Counted from the stretch's first letter, positions 18,081-27,533 are shown. The stretch is 64,000 bases of DNA from CAINVV01 sp964506325 (GCA_964506325.1 CAZDLO010000006.1:1-64000); one strand, 5' to 3'. A program made the numbers and translations. The notes: a model not told the origin generated them from the sequence alone.

Positions 18081-19061
18081 TCAGGGTTTATTTTGCCTGC
18101 TTTCAAAAAGGTTCAGGAAGGCGGATTCATGAATGTTGTACCCGCATGAAACAATACTCCACACTCCATCATCTCCGTAAAATGCCCCGGCACCGGCTTT
18201 GAAGCTGGTCTCTTTTGTGCAGTCGAAGATCCTGGTTGCTATTTTGGTGAGGGTGAAATTTCCGGGGCTCTCCTCCTCCAGGGTATAGAGATCTGCCAGG
18301 TTCTCATTGTCATTATTCATGCCTAATCCTATCATATACAACTCATTGTCATTAAAGGTAAAAAGATTGATGTTCTGATAGGAATGCCAGGCTGGATCAA
18401 TCCAGTTTTCCCTGGATAGTTTCGCTATGTCGAAAGAATAAATTTTTTCGATACTGTTCATCGACAGGTTGAGGGGCGAGGAATAGAGGTCAATATGCTT
18501 TGTATCCCAGTCGCCGACCGCCAGGAGGACCTTGTTCCCGTATTTCGCAATGCCTGTACAGCCGGCGGTCGAGCGCAAAGGTTCGCCCGATCTCTTTACC
18601 ATGGCAATGGGTTCCGTACCTGGTTTTTCAGGATCTGAGATGTCAAAAATGCATACCTTCGATTGGTCCTTTTCCGAATTGTCTTCAATGCCAACTGCCA
18701 GGAAATCCTGATATACCTGGAATCCCCCGGCATGCTTAAATGGTTTGTCCATCAGCTTATTGACCGACAAAACGGTATTTCTGTCACCCAGCTTGACCAC
18801 AGAAAAGTAGGAATATTTATCCGAGCTGCCGGTCATCACGGCATACCTGCCGGATGTTCTTTCAAATAACTGTATTCCTTGCAGATGCCCTCCCGAATTA
18901 TTGATCTCTTTGTCATTGAAATAGTTGAGAATGGAGGGGGAACTGTCAATTTCCATAAATGCCGACCTGACGGCTTCCCTGGATTTGCTGGTCCCGGTGC
19001 TGTAGCCTGGTATTTCTGCGAACAGCATAATCGTTGCTGTAAGGAGTCCCAATTTGTTCAT
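18081..19061 (-). CDS. Secreted hypothetical protein, LVIVD/propeller-like
   Basis: 326 aa with a signal peptide (~1-21). Family not firmly recognised. Repeating strands such as GRYAVMTGSSD, DFLAVGIEDN, KVCIFDISDPEKPG, NKVLLAVGDWDTKHIDLYSS and NELYMIGLGM suggest a beta-propeller with LVIVD-like blades. It is convergent with the GH92 gene (30 bp gap) and tandem with the GDPD gene upstream on the same strand (51 bp gap), so it could be second in a GDPD operon. Function unknown. Confidence 0.7.
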   Translation of the reverse strand: MNKLGLLTATIMLFAEIPGYSTGTSKSREAVRSAFMEIDSSPSILNYFNDKEINNSGGHLQGIQLFERTSGRYAVMTGSSDKYSYFSVVKLGDRNTVLSVNKLMDKPFKHAGGFQVYQDFLAVGIEDNSEKDQSKVCIFDISDPEKPGTEPIAMVKRSGEPLRSTAGCTGIAKYGNKVLLAVGDWDTKHIDLYSSPLNLSMNSIEKIYSFDIAKLSRENWIDPAWHSYQNINLFTFNDNELYMIGLGMNNDNENLADLYTLEEESPGNFTLTKIATRIFDCTKETSFKAGAGAFYGDDGVWSIVSCGYNIHESAFLNLFESRQNKP

Positions 19062-19112
19062 GGGCTTTGGTTTTTTGCTTAGGTTTCCAAGGGGCAGACC
19101 CGGGAGATCCGG

Positions 19113-19922
19113 TTATTTTTTTTCCTGTTCCGCAAGCAGTCTGACCTGCTCTTTTAGCCAGTCGGGACGGTTGGAGGTAATGCTTTTTACTCCGCACTTT
19201 ATCAGTCGCCCCGCTTCAGCAGGATCATCCACAGTCCAGGCGTAAACCTCGAGGTTAAGCCCTTTTGCCAGTGCCATTACCTCCTCATCCACAATAGAAT
19301 AATGCAGGTCAATTCCCTCCAGTCCGTTGTCTGCCACCGACCGGATGTTCTTTACCAGGTCGGCCTTGTTGGCGCTCAGCCAATAGCAGGGTATTCCGGG
19401 GAAGACTTTTTTTGTATCGAGTATGGTTTGCCTGTCGAAGCAGATGAAAATCAGCTGGTCCTGTTTGCCACTGGATTTTACCACTTTTTCAACCTCAGGC
19501 AGTATTTCTCCCTGCATCTTCAGCTCAATAACAAGTTTCCTGCCCTGGGGCAGGAGTGCGATTTCCTCTTCCAGGTAGGGTATTTTCTCTCCCTGGTATT
19601 TTAAGCCCTTGTAAGATCCGACATCCAGTCCCCTCAGGATTTCAGAACTTGTTTCCTTAACCTTGTAATCCTGGCCGGAAGTACGTTTTGTGCTGCCGTC
19701 GTGAATGACAACTATTTTATTGTCACTTGATTTGTAGCAATCAAGTTCAACGGCATCAACACCCAGTTCCCAGGCAAGTTTTGCCGATGCGAGTGTATTT
19801 TCGGGTGCCAGGAAGGAAGCTCCCCTGTGGGCGACATATTCGACCTGTGCCATTGCCGGGGAAACCGGCAGAAAGGAGACGAAAAGGATAATTGTTACCG
19901 GTAAGATGCAGTTGGTCTTCAT
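19113..19922 (-). CDS. Secreted glycerophosphodiester phosphodiesterase
   Basis: 269 aa from the ATG at 19922, giving a normal signal peptide ending SPAMAQ. GDPD TIM-barrel motifs: AHRGASFLAPENTLASAKLAWELGV with the catalytic H and first E, ELD, then HDGSTKRTSG with the second catalytic His; later VIELKMQ and LEVYAWTVDDPAEAGRLI. It hydrolyses glycerophosphodiesters to glycerol-3-phosphate and an alcohol, probably in the periplasm. The open frame extends to 20024, but that extension lacks protein-like features. A respiratory glycerol-3-phosphate dehydrogenase is encoded at 27534-29096; a functional link is plausible. Confidence 0.9.
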   Translation of the reverse strand: MKTNCILPVTIILFVSFLPVSPAMAQVEYVAHRGASFLAPENTLASAKLAWELGVDAVELDCYKSSDNKIVVIHDGSTKRTSGQDYKVKETSSEILRGLDVGSYKGLKYQGEKIPYLEEEIALLPQGRKLVIELKMQGEILPEVEKVVKSSGKQDQLIFICFDRQTILDTKKVFPGIPCYWLSANKADLVKNIRSVADNGLEGIDLHYSIVDEEVMALAKGLNLEVYAWTVDDPAEAGRLIKCGVKSITSNRPDWLKEQVRLLAEQEKK

Positions 19923-20108
19923 AGGATCTGGTTTTATGGATTCCGGGATAACCGGCAAAGTACACCCGACATCAGTCGGGGCATTCCGGCCGGATGTAAT
20001 TTTACAAAAATGGCAAAAAAGCACGGTTTATGAAAACCGTAAACAAATCTCCCTGAGCAGCACTGAATTAAGACAACCCTGAGGGTTTTCGTTCGAAAAC
20101 CTGGAAGG

Positions 20109-20591
20109 TCAGTCCTCCGGCAGATTTTTCTCAACCAGGAATTGAATAAGTGCATTGAGCCGTGTTTTCAATTCAGTAAGTTCACTGATCGTTATCGCAT
20201 CGGTAATTATCTTTTTGCCAAGCTCTTCCGGGATACCTGACGCCGTTGATTTCATCTCCTGCCCTTTTCCTGTGAGGCACACCATAACCTTTCGCTCATC
20301 GCTCCCTGATCGCCGGCGGGTAAGGATACCCTGGGATTCCATCCTTTTCAGGAGGGGTGTTATCGTGTTCGTGTTTAGAATCAGTTTTTGGGCAATCTCA
20401 TTCACCGGGATGCCGTCGGTTTCCCAAAGAACCAGGAGGACAAGGTATTGGGGATAGGTGATTCCCATTTTATCCAGGTAAGGCTGGTATTCCCTGGTGA
20501 TTAGCCTGGAGGCGGCGTACAGGGGGAAGCATACCTGGTTGCTGAGTTTAAGCTGATCAAATTCCATATTTCTGAATATCTGTTGGTTCAT
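20109..20591 (-). CDS. ohrR: OhrR-type MarR family peroxide-sensing repressor
   Basis: 160 aa (ATG 20591, or ATG 20567 giving 152 aa). The NQVCFPLYAASRLITREYQPYLDKMGITYPQYLVLL segment is diagnostic of one-Cys OhrR, in which this Cys (C21 in the long form) is oxidised by organic hydroperoxides and releases DNA. The winged helix follows: VNEIAQKLILNTNTITPLLKRM then GILTRRRSGSDERKV. It is the last gene of the gpx-iron transporter-ohrR run, 7 bp from its neighbour, so it probably represses its own operon at 22108-22167. No ohr gene is seen in the window. Weak overlapping hairpins lie just downstream (20075-20100). Confidence 0.88.
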   Translation of the reverse strand: MNQQIFRNMEFDQLKLSNQVCFPLYAASRLITREYQPYLDKMGITYPQYLVLLVLWETDGIPVNEIAQKLILNTNTITPLLKRMESQGILTRRRSGSDERKVMVCLTGKGQEMKSTASGIPEELGKKIITDAITISELTELKTRLNALIQFLVEKNLPED

Positions 20592-20598
20592 GATTAGA

Positions 20599-21477
20599 TT
20601 ACACCTCTATCCCGAAAAGAATCCTGGCCAGGTACCCCAGGCCGAACGAGATGAGTCCAACGCCTGTCGAGATAGCCGCCATCTCGGTAAAGCGTTTTCC
20701 AAACGGCTGATCGTTGGTAACTGAAAGATAGAAGGTGAACAGGAAGACAATCAGGAGGGAATCGAACAAGGCAACCAGCAGGGCCATGAAAGGTGAGTGG
20801 AGGATCAGGAAAGGGGCAATAAGGAACACAACAGCTATCACGTAGGCGATGCCCGTAAAGATGGCAGATTTCATGGCCTCACCTGTTTTTCCTTCCGTTT
20901 TGCTCGAAAGGTATTCAGAAGATGCCATGGACAGCGCACCGGCGATACCCGTAATGGTGCCCGCCAATGCTACCAGTTTGGAATTCTGAAGTGCAAAAGT
21001 AAGGCCGGCCAGCGTCCCCAGAATTTCGATCAGGGCATCGTTGAGACCCAGTACAATCGATCCCATGTACTTAAGGTGCTCCTCTTCAATCATGCCGATC
21101 AGTTCGTTTTCATGCTCTTCCTCCTCCCGGGCCAGTACCAAAGCCTCCGGAAATTCGGCTGCTATCCGGGTGTAGTCAGTCTGGGATTTATCCTCCTCCT
21201 TTTCCATCAGCTTCAGACCAAAAGTCAGTCCGAGGATCCTTGAAATCCAGAAATATCTCCAGATCTTCAGGCGGTTGGGCTTTACATCTTCGTTGGTGTA
21301 GGAGTGCCACAGCCGGTAATGCCTTAGCTCGTCGCTGGCAATTTGTTGCAGCACTTCGCTGTTTTTCCTGTTTTTGGTCTGGCCGGCAAGGCGGCTGTAG
21401 ATGTTGTAGGCCGTGATTTCTTCCTTCTGGGCCTTTACCAGTTGAATCCGGGTCTCAACTGAAATTTTCTTTTCCAT
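20599..21477 (-). CDS. MbfA-type iron exporter: ferritin-like domain fused to VIT1/CCC1 transporter
   Basis: 292 aa. The N-terminal ~150 residues are an erythrin/ferritin-like helical domain with diiron-type E-x-x-H motifs (SDELRHYRLW and AREEEEHENEL). The C-terminal half is a VIT1/CCC1-type transporter with about five helices and the conserved SMASSEYLSSKTE segment, preceded by YMGSIVLGLNDALIEILGTLAGLTFAL. In alphaproteobacteria such fusions (MbfA) export Fe(II) and protect against peroxide. Here the gene lies 28 bp after a glutathione peroxidase gene and 7 bp before ohrR, supporting iron efflux during peroxide stress. Confidence 0.9.
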   Translation of the reverse strand: MEKKISVETRIQLVKAQKEEITAYNIYSRLAGQTKNRKNSEVLQQIASDELRHYRLWHSYTNEDVKPNRLKIWRYFWISRILGLTFGLKLMEKEEDKSQTDYTRIAAEFPEALVLAREEEEHENELIGMIEEEHLKYMGSIVLGLNDALIEILGTLAGLTFALQNSKLVALAGTITGIAGALSMASSEYLSSKTEGKTGEAMKSAIFTGIAYVIAVVFLIAPFLILHSPFMALLVALFDSLLIVFLFTFYLSVTNDQPFGKRFTEMAAISTGVGLISFGLGYLARILFGIEV

Positions 21478-21505
21478 GGCGGTGTGACGGTTTCTTTGAA
21501 GTATT

Positions 21506-22021
21506 CTACAGGTTATTATTGGAGGTTACAGGCACGTTTTTTAGCAGGTTTTCAAGGTATTTGCCGATCTTTTCCGGGCTGTCAACAGGTCCGAACCTTT
21601 TTACCGGTTTGCCGGAGGCATCGATGATAAATTTGGTGAAATTCCATTTTATCCGGCTCCCGAACAAGCCGCCAAGCTCCTTTTTCAGATACTTGTACAG
21701 AGGATGAGCATTGTCTCCGTTGACATCCACCTTTGCAAACATCTGAAAGGTAACGCCGTAATTGATTACGCATCCTTCCGAAATGGATTTTTCGTCGCCA
21801 GGCTCCTGGTTGGCAAACTGGTTACAGGGGAACCCCAGGATAACCAGTCCTTTGTCTTTGTATTTCCTGCTGAGGTTTTCCAATCCCTCGAATTGTGGTG
21901 TAAGTCCGCATTTGCTGGCGGTATTGACCACCATAACCGTTTTTCCCTTGAAGGATTCCATTGTTATCTCTTTCCCCTGGAGGGTCCTGGCTGAATATTG
22001 GTAAAATTTGCTTTCCATCAT
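21506..22021 (-). CDS. Glutathione peroxidase family thiol peroxidase
   Basis: 171 aa. The peroxidatic site is Cys, not selenocysteine: NTASKCGLTPQFEGL (C38). It also has the GFPCNQF motif and WNFTKF, giving the usual Cys/Gln/Trp/Asn set. Bacterial enzymes of this type commonly use thioredoxin rather than glutathione. Two consecutive Met codons (22021 and 22018) are possible starts. First gene of the operon with the iron transporter and OhrR; a well-formed promoter and two palindromes lie about 90-150 bp upstream. Confidence 0.93.
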   Translation of the reverse strand: MMESKFYQYSARTLQGKEITMESFKGKTVMVVNTASKCGLTPQFEGLENLSRKYKDKGLVILGFPCNQFANQEPGDEKSISEGCVINYGVTFQMFAKVDVNGDNAHPLYKYLKKELGGLFGSRIKWNFTKFIIDASGKPVKRFGPVDSPEKIGKYLENLLKNVPVTSNNNL

Positions 22022-22107
22022 TGCTTTTTTATTGTTGTTTCCTTATCAGGACAAAGTCCGGATACATTAATACCGGAGCGGTTCTGAATCTGGAATACCT
22101 GGGTTAA

Positions 22108-22131
22108 AATTATATCGTACACGATGCAAAT
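22108..22131 (-). promoter_or_regulatory. Operator-like site 1 near the predicted transcription start of the gpx operon
   Basis: An imperfect palindrome built like site 2: a left arm AATTATATCGT, 2-nt centre AC, and a right arm beginning ACGAT. It lies 36 bp from site 2 and overlaps the start side of the -7 box. The inferred ligand is OhrR, encoded in the same operon. Confidence 0.6.
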
Positions 22132-22156
22132 ATAGCATTTTTTAATTATATCGCAA
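22127..22156 (-). promoter_or_regulatory. Promoter of the gpx-iron transporter-ohrR operon
   Basis: Read on the minus strand: TTG (22154-22156), exactly 19 nt, then TATATTTG (22127-22134), a full match to the Bacteroidota TTG-N19-TAnnTTTG consensus. The TTG lies at the centre of palindrome 2, and the -7 box overlaps palindrome 1. Confidence 0.75.
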
Positions 22157-22167
22157 GCGATATAATT
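22144..22167 (-). promoter_or_regulatory. Operator-like palindrome 2 over the -33 element of the gpx operon
   Basis: Perfect 11-bp arms AATTATATCGC / GCGATATAATT with a 2-nt centre. The geometry suits a MarR-family dimer; OhrR is the obvious local candidate. Binding here would block the -33 element. Confidence 0.7.
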
Positions 22168-22485
22168 TTTTCATTTTTTTTCAAGTCCACTCATCTCCCG
22201 GCCGGGAAAAGTTGCCATCCTGAAATGCCTGGTCGCCAGGAGTTATTTCGCGGGAGGGGAATATTAACTTTGTTGTTGTAAATTTACACGTTGGATGTAG
22301 TGCCTTGCGCCTGGTTTTCTTTCCGGGGTCAGGGAGCAATTCAAAAGATTGCCAATGCCGGTTGCCAAAATGAGGCGGGCAATGGGATCAGCCTGCATCC
22401 GGGGAGTTTCTGGAGGATTTTCGCGCTGAAAGGCCAAAAGTAACAAACAGTCAGGTTCAGTTTTATTCAAATTCATACCACCAGC
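22168..22485. other. Intergenic remainder before the nitroreductase gene
   Basis: About 318 bp between palindrome 2 and the plus-strand nitroreductase start. No gene, terminator or clear promoter box is seen. Confidence 0.4.
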
Positions 22486-23319
22486 ATGCCATCGATTCAT
22501 TTAGAGAAATGTACCCGTTGTTTAAAGTGTCAAAAGGATTGTCCGGCCCGTGCCATAACCATCGAAACAGGCGGGATTGCAGAGACCTGCATCCATTGCG
22601 GACATTGTGTGGCTATCTGTCCTGAATTGGCAGTGCAACCTGATTTTGGCGATATCTTCCCGTTGCGCGGCCACGGAGTTTCACCGGATGATTTTCGTGA
22701 TCTTACCGCCGGAATCAGAACCTGCCGGAGTTACCTGAAGAAGGAAGTTCCGGAGGAGATCCTTGTGAAGCTGGCAGAAAATATCCGCCATTACCCTTCC
22801 GCCAGCAACGCAAGGCGGCTGCATGTAACGATCGTGCGGTCGGATGAGAAGATCAAACAACTGAATGACCTTACGGCAGACAAGCTTCTCAGGATGTTCT
22901 CCCTGGTTACCTCGCCGCCTGTCATGTTGCTGGCAAGGCTCTTTATCCCTTCGCTGGAGACCGGAAAGCTCAAGCGGTACAAAGAGACCTTTGCTGAACT
23001 TGGAAAAACCAATGATTCAATGATCTGTCATCATGCTCCTGCCGTAATCCTGTTTCACGGACCGGTTACCAAAACGGGAATGCTTGAGGCAGATGCCAAC
23101 ATCTGGGCCACCTATACTTCCATATATGCCAATACAATGGGGCTGGGGACCTGTTTCAACGGGTTTATTGTCCATGCCATGAAAAAGAAAAACAGGCTTT
23201 TTGCTGAATTAGGCATACCGGCCGGTCACAGGGTCTATGCTTCGCTGCTGGTGGGATACCCAAAGGTGAAATACGTGAATGAAAGTTCGCGCAAGAGCCC
23301 GGAAATCAATGTGGTGTAA
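22486..23319 (+). CDS. Nitroreductase-family flavoprotein with N-terminal 2[4Fe-4S] ferredoxin domain
   Basis: 277 aa. Residues ~1-60 carry two clusters: CTRCLKCQKDCP and CIHCGHCVAICP. The remainder is a nitroreductase-like FMN fold (RTCRSYLKKEVPEEIL, then YPSASNARRLHVTIV, and GLGTCFNGFIVHAM). Such fusions couple ferredoxin-type electron flow to flavin reduction in anaerobes. It begins at ATG 22486 right before the ferredoxin motif and ends 5 bp from the convergent T9SS cargo gene. Substrate unknown. Confidence 0.88.
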   Translation: MPSIHLEKCTRCLKCQKDCPARAITIETGGIAETCIHCGHCVAICPELAVQPDFGDIFPLRGHGVSPDDFRDLTAGIRTCRSYLKKEVPEEILVKLAENIRHYPSASNARRLHVTIVRSDEKIKQLNDLTADKLLRMFSLVTSPPVMLLARLFIPSLETGKLKRYKETFAELGKTNDSMICHHAPAVILFHGPVTKTGMLEADANIWATYTSIYANTMGLGTCFNGFIVHAMKKKNRLFAELGIPAGHRVYASLLVGYPKVKYVNESSRKSPEINVV

Positions 23320-23324
23320 CAGGG

Positions 23325-24395
23325 TTACTGTTTTACCACCTTCGAAATTACCACCTGGTCTTCAAAAGTAAACCGTACAAAATAAACTCCCGGCGGGAGA
23401 CCAAATGTAGCGGCACTGAAGGCGCCGTTCTGAAAACCTGCAGCCTGTTGCTGGTTGCTGACAACACATCCGCTGTATTTTCCCGAAAGGTCGTAAAGAT
23501 CGATGGAAACAGCCTGCGCTACCGGCAAAACGTAACTGTAGGTCAGGTTCTCCTTAAACGGGTTGGGGGATATCACCACTTTGATATCCGCCTTTGCCTG
23601 GGATATGGGTTGAGCCGGAACAGATCCGATGATGGAAATATTACCCCTCTTTGTAACTTCCTGGGTGTTGTTGATATAGGCAGTCTTTGTGATTACAGGT
23701 TTACCGCCGTTGGAGCTGGTTTCCACAATGTTGACATTCATTACCGGATAACGGTACCCGGAAGCATACCAGCTGTATTTGACAATGTTCACGTCGGTGG
23801 TTCCGCAGGTATTGATCTGGAGTCCCTTTTTAACCGATTTCACACGAAGCACTCCCCCGATTTCCTGGTCCCGGAGCACCAGCTTCCCGTGTGCATCCGC
23901 CGAAACGATGCACTCTCCGGACAACTGAATGGCTCCGGTTCCGGCATCACCATACCATGCCGTTCCGTCAAACCGGTCCGTAAAATTGTCTCCAAAGGTG
24001 AATGGATATCTCATCTTCAGCACAGGATCGGAATACCTCAGCAACAATTTCTGACCGGCATTCCAGTAACCCATTTCTTCCAGTCCGGCGGTCGTCAGGT
24101 TCATGAAATAATCGTAGCCATTGTCGGTAAGCAACAGGTTATAATCCCTTACCCCGTTCATTTTAGGAATTGCCGGAGTATTGATTGCACTCACAGGATC
24201 ATTCCCGGTAAACCGGATATCCGGGAAATTCCAGACCTGGTTGGCACCGGCACTGCCGGGATCTACAAATTGGATTTCACGGTATTCATTTTTATCGTCG
24301 GCACGAAGGGCATTGTTGGGAAAACTCAGTGAAGTCTGAGCCATGGCTCCTGCCGGGATGAAAAATAGAAGAAAAGCCAAAATCCTGGTTTTCAT
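23325..24395 (-). CDS. Secreted protein with type IX secretion C-terminal sorting domain
   Basis: 356 aa with a signal peptide ending GAMAQ (~20). Residues ~270-356 are a T9SS type A sorting domain: VVISPNPFKENLTYSY, then VSIDLYDLSGKYSG and a final GVYFVRFTFEDQVVISKVVKQ. The cargo part (~21-265) is unrecognised and rich in beta strands and aromatic residues (VWNFPDIRFTGNDP, GYDYFMNLTTAGLEEMGYWN). It implies an organism with the Por/Spr secretion machinery. Likely exported across the outer membrane and attached to the surface. Confidence 0.85.
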   Translation of the reverse strand: MKTRILAFLLFFIPAGAMAQTSLSFPNNALRADDKNEYREIQFVDPGSAGANQVWNFPDIRFTGNDPVSAINTPAIPKMNGVRDYNLLLTDNGYDYFMNLTTAGLEEMGYWNAGQKLLLRYSDPVLKMRYPFTFGDNFTDRFDGTAWYGDAGTGAIQLSGECIVSADAHGKLVLRDQEIGGVLRVKSVKKGLQINTCGTTDVNIVKYSWYASGYRYPVMNVNIVETSSNGGKPVITKTAYINNTQEVTKRGNISIIGSVPAQPISQAKADIKVVISPNPFKENLTYSYVLPVAQAVSIDLYDLSGKYSGCVVSNQQQAAGFQNGAFSAATFGLPPGVYFVRFTFEDQVVISKVVKQ

Positions 24396-24685
24396 GGCAA
24401 TTATTTATGTTAATGAATTCATTGTGCGGTTAGGTCTCGGGGTAGTAAAAATAAATATAAAAAACCGGTTTTTGCAATGAATCGACTGAACTATTATGAT
24501 AATTCGTGCAAAAAATCGCAATTTTTGCATCGCCGGGTTCTTTTGAGTTGTCCGGTAAGAAAAAACTCCTTATCATTATAATGCTGAAGGGGTGTATTTA
24601 AAATGTGGTCCGCAGCCCGGACAGCAGGGACGGGCGGAACAGCCGATCCGCACAAGATGTCAGATAATTCTAATCAGTAAATATT

Positions 24686-27430
24686 ATGGAAATGAGGTCA
24701 ACCAATAGCGCCATCAATTTTTTCCGCCTTGCCGCGCTGCTTTTCTTGTTAAACCTGCCTGTATTGCTATTGGGTGCGGAGACAGTTGTCACGGGACTGT
24801 TGTGTGAATACCTGCCCAATCCCATGGGAATGGATGTGGCCAATCCACGGCTCACCTGGCAAATTTTATCCGGGGAGTCCAATTTCAGGCAATCTGCTTA
24901 TGAGGTAAGAGTGACAGAATCAGCGGCCAAGCCGGGCATGAAAGATAAAGTAGCATGGAGCACCGGGAAAGTATTTTCTGATCAGTCGGTCAATGTAGAA
25001 TACCGCGGACTACCGCTGAACCCGGGAACACGCTATTACTGGCAGGTGAGGGTGTGGGACAGCCGTCAAAGAAGATCCGGATGGAGCGAACAGGCCTGGT
25101 GGGAGACCGGGATACCTGACCCAGCCATGTGGAAAGCCGAATGGATCATTGCTGCAGGCAAAAAATCGGATGACCATCGTCCTGTCTATTTCAGAAAGGA
25201 ATTTTCCTGCCCAAAACAGGTCAGGTCTGCCAGGTTGTACATTTCTTCACTGGGTATTTACAAGGTCTTCCTGAACGGTAAAAAGGTGGGTTCCGATCTG
25301 TTTACACCCGGATGGACCAGCTATGGGAAGAGGGTCCAATACCAAACCTATGATATCACTTCGATGCTGAAAGGCGAAAATGCAGTGGGAGCGATCGTCG
25401 GGGATGGATGGTTCCGGGGGAATATCGGGGGTAAGGTGAAACAGAATTATTATGGCGACAAATCTGCATTGCTGGCCCGGATTGCAGTTGTCTACGAGGA
25501 TGGCTCTACCGGGCTGATCGTTACGGATGGTACCTGGCATACGGCAGACGGGGCAGTGATTTCATCGGATATCTACAACGGAGAGACTTTTGACGCTGCA
25601 CTGGAACTTCCGGGATGGTACCTGCCAGGGTTTAAGTCCGGTTCTTATTCCCCGGCCATTGTCCTTGAGCACCCAAAAAATATCCTGACCTCCCCGCGGG
25701 GATATCCTGTGCAGGCTATCTCCGAAATCAACCCTTTAAAAATAATCATTACCCCCAAAGGGGAGACGGTATTCGATATGGGGCAGAACATGGTTGGATG
25801 GGTCAGGCTGAAAGTAAAGGGCAACAAAGGGGACAGGGTGATCCTGAAATTTGCGGAGGTCCTCGACAAGGCCGGCAATTTTTACAACGATAACCTCAGG
25901 GCAGCCAGGGCGACAGACGAATACCGCCTGGCAGGGGGGGCTGAAGAAACCTATGAACCCTATTTTACCTTTCACGGGTTCAGGTACGTGAAACTTGAGC
26001 AGTTTCCGGGCACCCCGCAATTAAATACGCTTACGGGTGTGGTTATTCATTCTGCCATGCCGCAGACCGGTTCATTTACCTGCTCTGATACTTTGATCAA
26101 CCAGCTGCAGCACAACATTCAATGGGGACAAAAAGGAAACTTCCTCGATGTGCCTACAGACTGTCCGCAGAGGGATGAAAGGCTGGGCTGGACTGGAGAT
26201 GCTCAGGTTTTTGCCCCGACGGCAGCCTTTAATTTCAATGTAGCACCTTTTTTCACCAAATGGATGCTGGATGTGGCGGCCGATCAGCTTCCCGACGGAA
26301 AAATTCCTGATGTTGTTCCTGATGTCCGGTCAGGTCGCGGCAGCTCAACAGCATGGGCTGATGCTGCAATCATAGTCCCGTGGACTGTTTACCAGGCCTA
26401 CGGGGATACCGGCATTCTGAAGGCTCAATACGCAAGCATGAAGGGATGGGTGGATTATATGCGGAAAAGGGCAGGGGAAGATCATCTTTGGACCGGGGAT
26501 TCCCATTACGGGGATTGGCTGGCTTTTGCCAGTACACGGTCAGATTATACAGGAGCCACCACCGACAAGGATCTTATCGCCACTGCCTATTATGCTTTTT
26601 CGACAGGAAGGCTGGCCCGGGTAGCAGAAATTCTGGGCAAAACAGGGGATGAAGAATTATATGGAACATTATCCGGGAAAATAAAGAAGGCGTTTTGCCA
26701 TGAATACCTGACTCCGGCCGGGAGATTGGTTTCTAACACCCAGACAGCCTACGCCGTGGCACTTTCATTTGAACTGTTGCCTGATTCCCTGGTTTCCAGG
26801 GCTGCCGGTTATCTTGCCGAAGATGTAAACCTGATGAAACACCTGACAACAGGCTTCGTGGGGACCCCTTTGCTCTGCAAGGCCCTGTCCGACCATGGTT
26901 ATGCCGGTCTGGCCTTTATGTTGCTGATGAGAAAGGAATATCCCTCCTGGCTCTACCCGGTCACGCAGGGAGCCACAACCATCTGGGAAAGGTGGGACGG
27001 ACAAAAACCCGATGGTTCATTTCAGGACGTCACCATGAACAGCTTCAACCATTACGCCTATGGTGCCATCGGCGAATGGTTGTATTCCTACGTGGGGGGC
27101 ATAAGGATTGATCCGGCCTTTCCTGGGTACAAACACTTCTTTCTGCATCCTCATGCGGGAAGCCTTGCCTCTGCCTCCACTGAGTTGAAAACTGCCTACG
27201 GAACCATACAGTCTGTATGGAAAATTGACGGAGGAAGGATGAACTATTCCTGCCATGTTCCGCCCAATAGTTCCGCTACAGTTATTTTCGATAAAGCGAA
27301 TGCGGCAGATATAGTCCTTGGAGATATTCCACTTGATAAATGCACATCAGTTCGGGTTCTGAAAGGCAAGGAGAATGTACAGGTAGAAATTGGCAGTGGT
27401 CATTATTCTTTCAGTCTCTCTGCCAATTAA
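24686..27430 (+). CDS. GH78 alpha-L-rhamnosidase (secreted)
   Basis: 914 aa with a hydrophobic leader ending around LLLGAE; Met1 and Met3 are both possible starts. The arrangement is that of Bac_rhamnosid proteins: N-terminal beta domains (TGLLCEYLPNPMGMDVANPRLTWQI; LYISSLGIYKVFLNGKKVGSDLFTPGWTSY), then an (alpha/alpha)6 barrel with DCPQRDERLGWTGDAQ (~490, general acid region) and TTIWERWDG (~765, general base region), and a C-terminal beta domain. It removes terminal alpha-L-rhamnose by inversion from plant or algal polysaccharides. No SusC/D pair is nearby, so it is not in a full utilisation locus here. Confidence 0.95.
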   Translation: MEMRSTNSAINFFRLAALLFLLNLPVLLLGAETVVTGLLCEYLPNPMGMDVANPRLTWQILSGESNFRQSAYEVRVTESAAKPGMKDKVAWSTGKVFSDQSVNVEYRGLPLNPGTRYYWQVRVWDSRQRRSGWSEQAWWETGIPDPAMWKAEWIIAAGKKSDDHRPVYFRKEFSCPKQVRSARLYISSLGIYKVFLNGKKVGSDLFTPGWTSYGKRVQYQTYDITSMLKGENAVGAIVGDGWFRGNIGGKVKQNYYGDKSALLARIAVVYEDGSTGLIVTDGTWHTADGAVISSDIYNGETFDAALELPGWYLPGFKSGSYSPAIVLEHPKNILTSPRGYPVQAISEINPLKIIITPKGETVFDMGQNMVGWVRLKVKGNKGDRVILKFAEVLDKAGNFYNDNLRAARATDEYRLAGGAEETYEPYFTFHGFRYVKLEQFPGTPQLNTLTGVVIHSAMPQTGSFTCSDTLINQLQHNIQWGQKGNFLDVPTDCPQRDERLGWTGDAQVFAPTAAFNFNVAPFFTKWMLDVAADQLPDGKIPDVVPDVRSGRGSSTAWADAAIIVPWTVYQAYGDTGILKAQYASMKGWVDYMRKRAGEDHLWTGDSHYGDWLAFASTRSDYTGATTDKDLIATAYYAFSTGRLARVAEILGKTGDEELYGTLSGKIKKAFCHEYLTPAGRLVSNTQTAYAVALSFELLPDSLVSRAAGYLAEDVNLMKHLTTGFVGTPLLCKALSDHGYAGLAFMLLMRKEYPSWLYPVTQGATTIWERWDGQKPDGSFQDVTMNSFNHYAYGAIGEWLYSYVGGIRIDPAFPGYKHFFLHPHAGSLASASTELKTAYGTIQSVWKIDGGRMNYSCHVPPNSSATVIFDKANAADIVLGDIPLDKCTSVRVLKGKENVQVEIGSGHYSFSLSAN

Positions 27431-27533
27431 GCAGCTTCATCCTTCGGGATTATTTCATGGGATGAGAGGATTCAAGCGGTATTCTTTCCGGGATCGCCTT
27501 GCTTTTCTTGAATAACCAGGTTGAAATTTTGGT

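Noticed and set aside
20075..20100. Clean terminator of the peroxide-iron operon
   Set aside because: Two overlapping short hairpins (AACCC/GGGTT and GTTTTCG/CGAAAAC) exist, but no T-tract follows on the minus strand.
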